Shown one piece after another: positions 1-5,695 of a DNA stretch of 10,137 bases. Every line of letters starts with the position of its first letter. The stretch's first letter is position 1. A model generated the notes under the pieces. The model saw only the letters and a list, made by a program, of their open reading frames with translations, ran no database searches and was not told the DNA's origin. The stretch is taken from NCBI GenBank assembly GCA_947096075.1, contig CAMUQE010000062.1:1-10137 (forward strand). The letters run 5' to 3'. The translations under genes were made by a program, and so were the position numbers. This DNA is from Veillonella parvula. Its GTDB lineage: Bacteria > Bacillota > Negativicutes > Veillonellales > Veillonellaceae.

Positions 1-88
1 TGTAAGTGAATAAGTTTTCTAAAATATTTTTATCTTTTATAGTATTATCATACCATAGTATCTATTGTTTGGGGCTTAAAAATTTATC

Positions 89-111
89 GATTATGATTAC
101 TTATCATAATC
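89..111. promoter_or_regulatory. Perfect 9-bp inverted repeat, possible operator
   Basis: GATTATGAT (89-97) and ATCATAATC (103-111) are exact reverse complements separated by the 5-bp spacer TACTT. The element lies about 170 bp upstream of modA in otherwise featureless AT-rich DNA. The TGATnn...ATCA shape is loosely similar to Fur or FNR-type dyads but fits neither consensus well. It may belong to modA or to a gene outside the left edge. The function is inferred from symmetry only. Confidence 0.35.
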
Positions 112-141
112 ATCAGAAACATCTATGCAGAATGTAATTTC

Positions 142-213
142 AGTATACGATTTCAACCATCGATTTATAGTATAATATGAATATATTGTATATTTCAGTT
201 TGTTAGTATACGA
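142..213 (+). promoter_or_regulatory. Putative modA promoter/operator region
   Basis: A TATAAT hexamer at 171-176 is the best -10 candidate before modA; no convincing -35 lies 16-18 bp upstream. The hexamer is part of an imperfect inverted repeat: TATAATAT (171-178) and ATATTGTA (183-190), one mismatch, loop GAAT. The 9-mer AGTATACGA, with a palindromic GTATAC core, occurs twice, at 142-150 and 205-213, flanking the -10. This symmetry is what a molybdate-responsive (ModE-like) or other repressor site would show, but the regulator is not identified. Confidence 0.3.
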
Positions 214-277
214 AGTGTCTCTAGGTATTACCATGGCTTTTACAGTATGGCGTTTTAAGGGATGCACAGGAGGAATT

Positions 278-1066
278 ATGAAACGAATTTTATTAGTATT
301 AATGAGCGTTTTCATGCTTGCTTTTTTAGTAGGTTGTGGTAATGATGCAAGTAAAACAACTGAGTCAGCTAAACCAAGCACATCTGAAAAGATTACTGTA
401 CAAGCTGCAGCAAGCCTTAAAGGTGCTCTTACAGAATTGGCTGATGCTTACAAAAAAAGCCATAACTTAGCGGATGATCAAATCGCTATTAACTTCGCTG
501 GTTCTGGTACATTACGTCAACAAATCGAACAAGGTGCACCAGCTAGTTTATTTATTTCTGCTGACGAAAAAAACATGAAAATGTTACAAGAAAAAGATTT
601 GGTAACTGATGTAAAACCATTCGTAACTAATGAACTCGTTCTCGTAGTTCCAAAAGGTCAACCTAAGGTTGAGCTAAATCAAATCGGTACAGTAAAGCGT
701 ATCGTATTGGGCAATCCTGAAACAGTACCAGCTGGTAACTATGGTAAACAAGTATTAACAAAACTAGGCGTTTGGGAACAGGTAGAACCTAATGTAGTAT
801 ACGCTAAAGATGTAAAAGCTGTAACTGCTTCCATTAGCCAAGGTGCTGGAGATGCTGGTTTCATCTATAAAACTGATGCTATCGCAGCGGGCGATGCAGT
901 TGAAATCTCTGCAGTAACACCGGCTGATTCCCATGATCCAGTTATCTATCCAATCGGTATTATTAAAAAATATGACAACGCATTGTCAAAAGACTTTTAC
1001 CAATACGTAATGAGCCCAGAAGGCCAAAAAGTATTAGAAAAATACGGTTTCTCTACTTCTAAATAA
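278..1066 (+). CDS. modA: Molybdate ABC transporter substrate-binding lipoprotein ModA
   Basis: Periplasmic or outer-face binding protein that captures molybdate (possibly tungstate) and delivers it to ModB/ModC. The 262-aa product begins with a lipoprotein signal: K2-R3, a hydrophobic stretch, and the lipobox LVGC with Cys20 as the lipidated residue. The mature part carries the ModA pattern: VQAAASLKGALTELADAY near the N-terminus (oxyanion contact), an ADEKNM stretch, NELVLVVPKG, GNPETVPAGNYGKQ, and a C-terminal SISQGAGDAGFIYKTDA segment. The ATG at 278 is chosen because AGGAGG (268-273) precedes it and the signal peptide starts there; an in-frame ATG at 200 would put 26 unlikely residues ahead of the signal. 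It is followed at once by a terminator and then modB and modC, which confirms the transport role. Molybdate versus tungstate specificity is not resolved by sequence. Confidence 0.95.
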   Translation: MKRILLVLMSVFMLAFLVGCGNDASKTTESAKPSTSEKITVQAAASLKGALTELADAYKKSHNLADDQIAINFAGSGTLRQQIEQGAPASLFISADEKNMKMLQEKDLVTDVKPFVTNELVLVVPKGQPKVELNQIGTVKRIVLGNPETVPAGNYGKQVLTKLGVWEQVEPNVVYAKDVKAVTASISQGAGDAGFIYKTDAIAAGDAVEISAVTPADSHDPVIYPIGIIKKYDNALSKDFYQYVMSPEGQKVLEKYGFSTSK

Positions 1067-1070
1067 GAGT

Positions 1071-1099
1071 AAAGCGCTAGCTTTCAGGGCTAGCGTTTT
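1071..1099 (+). terminator. Intrinsic terminator after modA
   Basis: The stem AAAGCGCTAGC (1071-1081) pairs with GCTAGCGTTTT (1089-1099) with one G-U pair and a 7-nt loop; the 3' arm ends in a short T run. It starts 5 bp after the modA stop. Because modB follows 200 bp later on the same strand, read-through past this hairpin could set a high modA to modBC ratio. Confidence 0.75.
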
Positions 1100-1100
1100 C

Positions 1101-1301
1101 TTATGATACAATAGAGATATTATTGATATTACTAATCTTATGATTGCTCACTGTATGCTTTTTCTTTTTACTCATTTGTAGTGATGAGTGATTAATAATC
1201 TAGCATATGATTTTGGGCATATAATTTGTTTGAAAAGTATTTTTGAATTAATGGATATAGCACATACTTTAGAGTTGTTGTGTATAGAAAGGGGGCGTGA
1301 C
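1101..1301 (+). promoter_or_regulatory. modA-modB intergenic region, possible modBC promoter
   Basis: No gene is supported here. Candidate promoter pieces are an extended -10 (TGATACAAT, 1104-1112) and a TATAAT at 1220-1225, neither with a good -35. A small dyad, ACTCAT (1170-1175) and ATGAGT (1184-1189), lies between them. An in-frame GTG at 1188 could extend modB upstream but has no ribosome binding site. modBC is therefore either read through from modA or started from a weak internal promoter. Confidence 0.25.
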
Positions 1302-1970
1302 ATGAGTCCATTATGGCTGTCGCTATGGGTGGCAAGTATAGCTCTTATTATAGTTATTTTAAGTGGCTTAGCGACTTGTTACTGGATGAACCGTTGCAAG
1401 TGGGGTGGTATTGCCATTCTTGATGCACTTATTACCTTGCCACTTGTACTGCCTCCGGTAGTCGTTGGTTTTGCGTTACTTATGGTATTTACTCCAGGTT
1501 ATGCGTTTGGTGCTTGGCTTGAAGCTCATGGTATGAGTGTTGTTTTTGCTGCATCCGGTGCCGTGATAGCCTCCTCTGTAATTGCATTCCCGCTGTTTTA
1601 TCAAACGGTGCGTTCAGCATTGCAATCCGTCGATCATAATATGGAGGACGTAGCGCGTACATTAGGTGCTTCAGAGTTACGTATCTTCTTTACTATCTCC
1701 GTACCACTCGCTTGGAAAGGTATTCTGACGGGCAGTATTTTAGCCTTCTGTCGTGCTATGGGCGAGTTCGGTGCTACCATTTTGATTGCAGGCAATATTC
1801 CAAAGGTAACGCGCACCATGCCACTTGCTATTTACTCTTACGTAGAGGCAGGGCAGTACATGGATGCTTTTGAATTAGTTATCTATATTTGTGTGCTTAC
1901 ATTGGCATTGTTGAGTGGGATTCACCTCATCACAAAGGGGTCCTTGTTCCGTCATATTGATAATAATTAG
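1302..1970 (+). CDS. modB: Molybdate ABC transporter permease ModB
   Basis: Inner-membrane permease of the molybdate importer, working as a dimer between ModA and ModC. The 222-aa product has the usual ModB length and about five to six membrane segments. Recognisable parts are LPLVLPPVVVGFALL around residues 45-60 and the cytoplasmic EAA loop at about 115-135 (EDVARTLGAS followed by a VPLAW turn), which contacts the ATPase. The ATG at 1302 is preferred because AAAGGGGG (1288-1295) lies 6-7 bp upstream; the in-frame GTG at 1188 would add 38 non-family residues without a ribosome binding site. The TAG stop overlaps the AGGAGG of modC, so the two are translationally coupled. Confidence 0.93.
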   Translation: MSPLWLSLWVASIALIIVILSGLATCYWMNRCKWGGIAILDALITLPLVLPPVVVGFALLMVFTPGYAFGAWLEAHGMSVVFAASGAVIASSVIAFPLFYQTVRSALQSVDHNMEDVARTLGASELRIFFTISVPLAWKGILTGSILAFCRAMGEFGATILIAGNIPKVTRTMPLAIYSYVEAGQYMDAFELVIYICVLTLALLSGIHLITKGSLFRHIDNN

Positions 1971-1978
1971 GAGGTCCG

Positions 1979-2608
1979 ATGATTACATTTTCCTTTACCG
2001 TAGCTAGACCTTCTGTGACTGTGAAAGCTGATGGGGTACTTCCTTCTGGTATTACCGTTTTGACAGGTCAATCCGGCAGTGGTAAAAGTACTTTCATTAA
2101 ATGCATTGCAGGACTTGTAAAACCCACTACAGGTAGTATTCGCTGTAATGAAACAACGTTGGTCGATCGAGATAATAAGATTTGGGTTCCCGCTCAAAAA
2201 CGTCAGGTAGGCTATATGCCACAAGGCAATATCGTATTCCCGCATTTGTCTGTGGAACATAATATTACCTATAGCAAACGAGGCACACCTAATATGTGCA
2301 ATAGTCTATTGCAGCGTTTAGGCCTTGAGAAATATCGTAAAACGAAGGCAGGAAGCTTGTCAGGTGGTGAGCAACAACGAGTTGCTTTGGGACGTGCCCT
2401 CTACTCTAAACCCACTATATTGCTCCTCGATGAGCCTTTATCTGCACTAGACTGGAACTTGAGAAAGCAAGTACGTGAAGACCTCGTATCTATCATCCGT
2501 GAATGGGATGTACCCTGCGTATGGGTTACCCATGATGAAAGCGAAGCCGAAATGGTTGGAGATCGGCACTGGACCTGTGAAGACGGAATCATTACAATTC
2601 CTAAATAA
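1979..2608 (+). CDS. modC: Molybdate ABC transporter ATP-binding protein ModC (short form)
   Basis: ATPase subunit that powers molybdate import. All nucleotide-binding motifs are present: Walker A GQSGSGKST (30-38), Q-loop Gln82 in MPQ, signature LSGGEQQR (127-134), Walker B ILLLDEP (147-153), D-loop SALD and the H-loop His185 in VTHD. The protein is 209 aa, whereas classical ModC such as the E. coli form (about 350 aa) carries a C-terminal Mop/TOBE domain that binds molybdate. That domain is absent here, and the stop is followed by a terminator rather than a frameshifted remnant. The start sits 8 bp after the modB stop with a strong AGGAGG at 1969-1974. The name rests on the motifs plus the modAB context; on sequence alone it is a generic small ABC ATPase. 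Confidence 0.9.
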   Translation: MITFSFTVARPSVTVKADGVLPSGITVLTGQSGSGKSTFIKCIAGLVKPTTGSIRCNETTLVDRDNKIWVPAQKRQVGYMPQGNIVFPHLSVEHNITYSKRGTPNMCNSLLQRLGLEKYRKTKAGSLSGGEQQRVALGRALYSKPTILLLDEPLSALDWNLRKQVREDLVSIIREWDVPCVWVTHDESEAEMVGDRHWTCEDGIITIPK

Positions 2609-2628
2609 GGGAAGTCTAATATAAATAT

Positions 2629-2717
2629 AAAACACCTTCATAAACGTTATCATATGATATATGCTATTCAACTTGAATAGGGGCTCATTATGATGACTAT
2701 TTGTGAAGGTGTTTTTT
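2629..2717. terminator. Bidirectional terminator with a large structured loop between modC and cytX
   Basis: AAAACACCTTCA (2629-2640) pairs perfectly with TGAAGGTGTTTT (2704-2715), and a run of six T follows on the + strand. The 63-nt interior is itself structured: TATCATATGATA (2648-2659) is a 12-bp palindrome, and CTATTCA/TGAATAG (2664-2670, 2674-2680) forms a 3-nt-loop hairpin. It lies between convergent modC and cytX and can terminate both; the T run is better on the modC side. The long branched loop is unusual for a simple terminator. Confidence 0.6.
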
Positions 2718-2775
2718 GTTATTACTATAATCTTTATTATTGATTTAGTATATGTATATTACGTTTTGGTTGTTG

Positions 2776-3972
2776 TTACTGTTTAATTTCTGCAGATGTG
2801 TGTGCTGTTTTACTTATAAATCCAACGATAGCTGTAACGACAAATGCTATTGTAAAGGTTGGTAATGTAGCACCTATTGTACTTTCACTATGTAACATAT
2901 AGTGGTATAAACCAACAGATACGGCCCAAATAAAACTTCGTACGAGATAAGCTGATACTATTTGTACTTGTTGGCGATTGATAAAGTAGTCCGCCAATAA
3001 GATGGCAATCATCGGCGCAAATACAGAGCCGATAAGGTATAGGAAGTCTGTAATATCATCCATTGGATATAGAATAGCTGCAATAGTGCCCACGATAGTA
3101 ACGATGACGGCTATACCTTTACTGGATGCACCGTTATAGATAGTCGTACTAGATACGCCTGCAGAGTAAGCGTCCATAAAGGTTGTAGTAACGGTAGAGA
3201 AGATGATAACGATGAGTCCAGCAAGGCCAAGTCCTGCATTCATCATGATAGTAATGATGGAGTCGCCACCGCCAAAGATGGCCGCACTAAGACCTAAGGT
3301 GTACATAACGATACTTGTTATAGTGTAGACTGTAGCACTTGTAAGTGATGCGGAGAAAGGGTTTTTGCTTTCACGGGTATAATCACTGATGAGAGGTAGC
3401 CAAGATAGTGGCATGGCAATAGATAATTCAAGAGCAGCGATAAAACTCATATTTCCGCTAGTTAGAAGGCTACCTTCGCTAGGCCACTGCGATATCATGT
3501 GAGCGCCCATGTAGAGGGTGAGACCTAGCAATAGAACAGATACGATGGCTTGAATATAGCCCGTATTGTGGAGGCCGATGAAGAGCCACAGGATGACAAG
3601 CGCTCCGATAGCTATCGTCCAAATCATAGGGGATAGGGGGGCTAGTTCTTGTAAGGCTAGCATAGCATCGTAGATCATGATGCTAGTCCAGCCGATGAGT
3701 TGAAGCATATTTAAAAAAGCAAAGCCTTTAGCCCCTAGTGGGCCAAAGCTGAAGGCGGTAGTATTCATACTGCCTTGCCGTAAACGTCCACCGATGAGGC
3801 CAGCTCCAAAGAGTAATATACCGCCGATGATATGCCCCAGTATGATGGCATATAGACCTTGAGTGAGCCCTAAGGGCGCCAGATAGGTTCCTGTCATAAT
3901 TTCCGCTATAGATAGAGCGGCACCGAACCATATCATGGCGAACTGTGGTTGTGTAATATGTGTGTCTTTCAT
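2776..3972 (-). CDS. cytX: Hydroxymethylpyrimidine permease CytX (NCS1 family)
   Basis: Membrane permease of the nucleobase:cation symporter-1 family, expected to import the thiamin pyrimidine precursor HMP. The 398-aa product is hydrophobic throughout with roughly 11-12 membrane segments. The N-terminus (FGAALSIAEIMTGTYLAPLG) and the conserved LPLISDYTR and MDAYSAGVS segments match the CytX branch of NCS1. The ATG at 3972 is chosen because AAGGAGG lies just upstream; an in-frame ATG 14 codons earlier falls inside the riboswitch terminator hairpin and is unlikely. Its TPP riboswitch and the neighbouring thiW-thiD-thiME operon make HMP rather than cytosine the likely substrate. The transported substrate is inferred from context. 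Confidence 0.9.
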   Translation of the reverse strand: MKDTHITQPQFAMIWFGAALSIAEIMTGTYLAPLGLTQGLYAIILGHIIGGILLFGAGLIGGRLRQGSMNTTAFSFGPLGAKGFAFLNMLQLIGWTSIMIYDAMLALQELAPLSPMIWTIAIGALVILWLFIGLHNTGYIQAIVSVLLLGLTLYMGAHMISQWPSEGSLLTSGNMSFIAALELSIAMPLSWLPLISDYTRESKNPFSASLTSATVYTITSIVMYTLGLSAAIFGGGDSIITIMMNAGLGLAGLIVIIFSTVTTTFMDAYSAGVSSTTIYNGASSKGIAVIVTIVGTIAAILYPMDDITDFLYLIGSVFAPMIAILLADYFINRQQVQIVSAYLVRSFIWAVSVGLYHYMLHSESTIGATLPTFTIAFVVTAIVGFISKTAHTSAEIKQ

Positions 3973-3998
3973 ACGTCCTCCTTGCCAGGAAGTCATAG

Positions 3999-4026
3999 AA
4001 AAAGCCGAGTTCACAGGAACTCGACT
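3999..4026 (-). terminator. Riboswitch-controlled terminator in the cytX leader
   Basis: On the - strand, AGTCGAGTTC and GAACTCGGCT form a 10-bp stem (one U-G pair) with a CTGT loop, followed by a T run. It lies between the TPP aptamer and the cytX start. The terminator arm GUUCC (complement of 4016-4020) can alternatively pair with GGAAC at the 3' edge of the aptamer (complement of 4040-4044), a plausible 5-bp antiterminator. This fits TPP-induced premature termination. Confidence 0.8.
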
Positions 4027-4039
4027 ATTAATCCTCTAT

Positions 4040-4120
4040 GTTCCCTACGTTGGCATTATCCAAATCAGGTTATGGGTTAAAGCGTTAGCTTACTCTCAGC
4101 CCACTTTTGTGAGCACCCCA
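4040..4120 (-). ncRNA. TPP riboswitch aptamer (THI element) controlling cytX
   Basis: Read on the - strand, the region contains the conserved TPP aptamer blocks in order: GGGGTGC at the 5' edge, CTGAGA, ACCC, ACCTGAT, GGATAAT and GTAGGGAA at the 3' edge. CTGAGA recognises the pyrimidine ring and GGATAAT the pyrophosphate in characterised members. It lies between a good promoter (4131-4159) and a terminator hairpin, so cytX is expected to be switched off at high TPP. Confidence 0.95.
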
Positions 4121-4130
4121 TTATGGCTTC

Positions 4131-4159
4131 ATTATACGAGGTGGTACGGGAACCGTCAA
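4131..4159 (-). promoter_or_regulatory. cytX promoter
   Basis: On the - strand, TTGACG (complement of 4154-4159), a 17-bp spacer and TATAAT (complement of 4131-4136) form a near-consensus housekeeping promoter. Transcription would begin around 4124, just before the TPP aptamer. Confidence 0.8.
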
Positions 4160-4167
4160 TTCTTTTG

Positions 4168-4196
4168 TTGCATAGATTGTATAATGATGTTATAAC
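4168..4196 (+). promoter_or_regulatory. thiW-thiD-thiME promoter
   Basis: TTGCAT (4168-4173), a 17-bp spacer and TATAAC (4191-4196) form a good promoter on the + strand; transcription would start near 4203, about 14 bp before the aptamer. Its -35 lies only 8 bp from the -35 of the divergent cytX promoter, so the two polymerases may compete. A TATAAT at 4180-4185 is a weaker alternative -10. Confidence 0.6.
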
Positions 4197-4216
4197 TAGA
4201 GTATAAAAATATATTG

Positions 4217-4294
4217 CCACTAGGGGTGCGTTTGCTGAGATTGACCATTCAAAACCCTAGACCTGATCCAGATAATACTGGCGTAGGGAAGTGG
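4217..4294 (+). ncRNA. TPP riboswitch aptamer (THI element) controlling thiW-thiD-thiME
   Basis: The closing stem P1 is CCACT (4217-4221) with AGTGG (4290-4294). Between its arms lie GGGGTGCG, GCTGAGA, AACCCTAGACCTGATCC, AGATAATACTGGCGTAGGG in the canonical order of the TPP aptamer. The tail GGAGTG (4293-4298) overlaps P1 and copies the 3' arm of the downstream terminator, so it can pair with CATTCC (4326-4331) as an antiterminator when TPP is absent. Confidence 0.95.
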
Positions 4295-4319
4295 AGTGAA
4301 ATATAATACTAAACTATTA

Positions 4320-4352
4320 CAAGACCATTCCATTTGGAGTGGTCTTGTTTTT
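4320..4352 (+). terminator. Riboswitch-controlled terminator in the thiW leader
   Basis: CAAGACCATTCC (4320-4331) and GGAGTGGTCTTG (4336-4347) form a 12-bp stem with one U-G pair and an ATTT loop, followed by TTTTT. It stands between the TPP aptamer and the thiW ribosome binding site, as expected for transcriptional attenuation of the operon. Confidence 0.9.
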
Positions 4353-4369
4353 ATATCTTTGGAGGTATT

Positions 4370-4849
4370 ATGAAAAAACTGATTATTGCTAGTATATGTG
4401 TGGCCTTAGGTGTAGTGTTATCTACTACATCAATTCCGGTTGGGCCGGCTCGTATTTTTCCGTTTCAACATATGATTAATGTTATCTTAGCCGTTGTGGT
4501 GGGGGCCAGATTTTCCGTAGGTGCTGCCTTTAGTACTTCTTGTTTACGGAATATATTGGCCTTAGGATCTCCGCTAGCCTTTCCTGGCAGTATGATTGGC
4601 GCTTGGCTATCCGCTTATTTATATAAGAAATATAACGTCATCTGGGCAGCAGCTCTAGGTGAAATCATTGGTACAGGCATTATTGGTGCTCTCGTGAGTT
4701 ATCCAATAGCTCATTTCCTATTAGGTAAACCTTTGGCATTGTTGACTTTGATTACATCCTTCTCTATGAGCTCTGTGGCAGGTGCTTGCATTGGTTTCAT
4801 AGTATTACAAATCTTATCTCGACGTAATCTATTACACAAGGAGGCATAA
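4370..4849 (+). CDS. thiW: ThiW, predicted hydroxyethylthiazole-specific ECF transporter S component
   Basis: Small integral membrane protein predicted to bind the thiamin thiazole precursor and pass it to a shared ECF energising module (EcfA/EcfA'/EcfT), which is not encoded here. The 159-aa product has about five membrane segments. ThiW hallmarks are FPFQHMINVILAVVVGARFSVGAAF (about 24-50), the LRN motif and the following LAFPGSMIGAWLSAYLY. The ATG at 4370 follows GGAGGT (4361-4366); the in-frame start at 4334 lies inside the terminator hairpin and would extend the N-terminus in a non-family way. The stop overlaps the thiD start by one base (TAATG). Thiazole specificity is inferred from family, riboswitch and thiM. 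Confidence 0.92.
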   Translation: MKKLIIASICVALGVVLSTTSIPVGPARIFPFQHMINVILAVVVGARFSVGAAFSTSCLRNILALGSPLAFPGSMIGAWLSAYLYKKYNVIWAAALGEIIGTGIIGALVSYPIAHFLLGKPLALLTLITSFSMSSVAGACIGFIVLQILSRRNLLHKEA

Positions 4850-5691
4850 TGAAACTACATACTGCATTGACAATTGCCGGTACCGACCCTAGTGGTGGCG
4901 CTGGCATTATGGCCGATTTGAAATCCTTCCAAAGCTGCCATGTATATGGTATGGCAGTGGTTACCTCCGTGGTAGCTCAAAATACAACGGGGGTACACCA
5001 TGTAGAACATCTATCGCTAGAAAGCATAGAGAAACAGTTACACGATGTATATTCAGATATTACACCACAAGCTGTTAAGACGGGCATGATTGCTTTACCA
5101 GAGATGATGGATCTCATCTATCCGTATGTGAGTAAGAACATACCTTATGTGATGGATCCAGTTATGATTGCCACTAGTGGTGATCGACTCGTATCAGATG
5201 AGGCTGTTGATTTCTTAAAATCTAAACTCATTCCAATCGCCACAGTCATCACACCTAATCGTAGCGAGGCAGAGGTATTGGCGGACATGTCTATTACTTG
5301 TGAAAACGACATTACAATAGCAGCTAAGCGTATTTTACATGAATTAGGACCTCGAGTGGTTATTATAAAAGGCGGCCATATTGGAGATGATGCTACGGAT
5401 TATGCATTCACCAAAGAAGGAAATGTGCGTACGTGGACAAGTCCTAAATATGATACTGTTCATACTCACGGTACGGGATGCACCTTCTCTGCGGTTATTA
5501 CAGCAGAGCTTGCCAAAGGGCGTGATGTAATGGATGCAATTGGCATTGCAAAGGACTATATCGCCCTTGCTATCAAACATAATCCTGCGCTCGGGCATGG
5601 GTGTGGTCCTGTTAATCATATGGCATATGGACTGATGGTAAATGGGCCTCAAACGATGGATGAGCTCTTGAAAAATGACGAGAGGAGATAG
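4849..5691 (+). CDS. thiD: Hydroxymethylpyrimidine / HMP-phosphate kinase ThiD
   Basis: Cytoplasmic ribokinase-fold enzyme that phosphorylates HMP to HMP-P and then HMP-PP, the pyrimidine substrate of ThiE. The 280-aa length is close to E. coli ThiD (266 aa). Visible motifs are the N-terminal substrate site AGTDPSGGAGI (10-20), VMDPVM in mid-protein, ITPNRSEAE, VIIKGGH, and the C-terminal anion hole HTHGTGCTFSA with GTGC at 208-211. The start uses AAGGAGG (4838-4844) and overlaps the thiW stop by one base. It ends 4 bp before the thiME start, so translation is tightly coupled. No truncation is seen. Confidence 0.96.
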   Translation: MKLHTALTIAGTDPSGGAGIMADLKSFQSCHVYGMAVVTSVVAQNTTGVHHVEHLSLESIEKQLHDVYSDITPQAVKTGMIALPEMMDLIYPYVSKNIPYVMDPVMIATSGDRLVSDEAVDFLKSKLIPIATVITPNRSEAEVLADMSITCENDITIAAKRILHELGPRVVIIKGGHIGDDATDYAFTKEGNVRTWTSPKYDTVHTHGTGCTFSAVITAELAKGRDVMDAIGIAKDYIALAIKHNPALGHGCGPVNHMAYGLMVNGPQTMDELLKNDERR

Positions 5692-5695
5692 TGAT

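Noticed and set aside
97..381. 94-aa open frame on the - strand over the modA 5' end
   Set aside because: It overlaps the modA signal peptide region in antisense, lacks a ribosome binding site and shows no family motif.
1188..1301. N-terminal extension of modB from a GTG at 1188
   Set aside because: No ribosome binding site; the extra 38 residues do not resemble ModB, while the ATG at 1302 has a strong purine-rich site.
3935..4195. 86-aa open frame on the + strand
   Set aside because: It lies antisense to the cytX start, its terminator and TPP aptamer, has no ribosome binding site and no protein-like composition.
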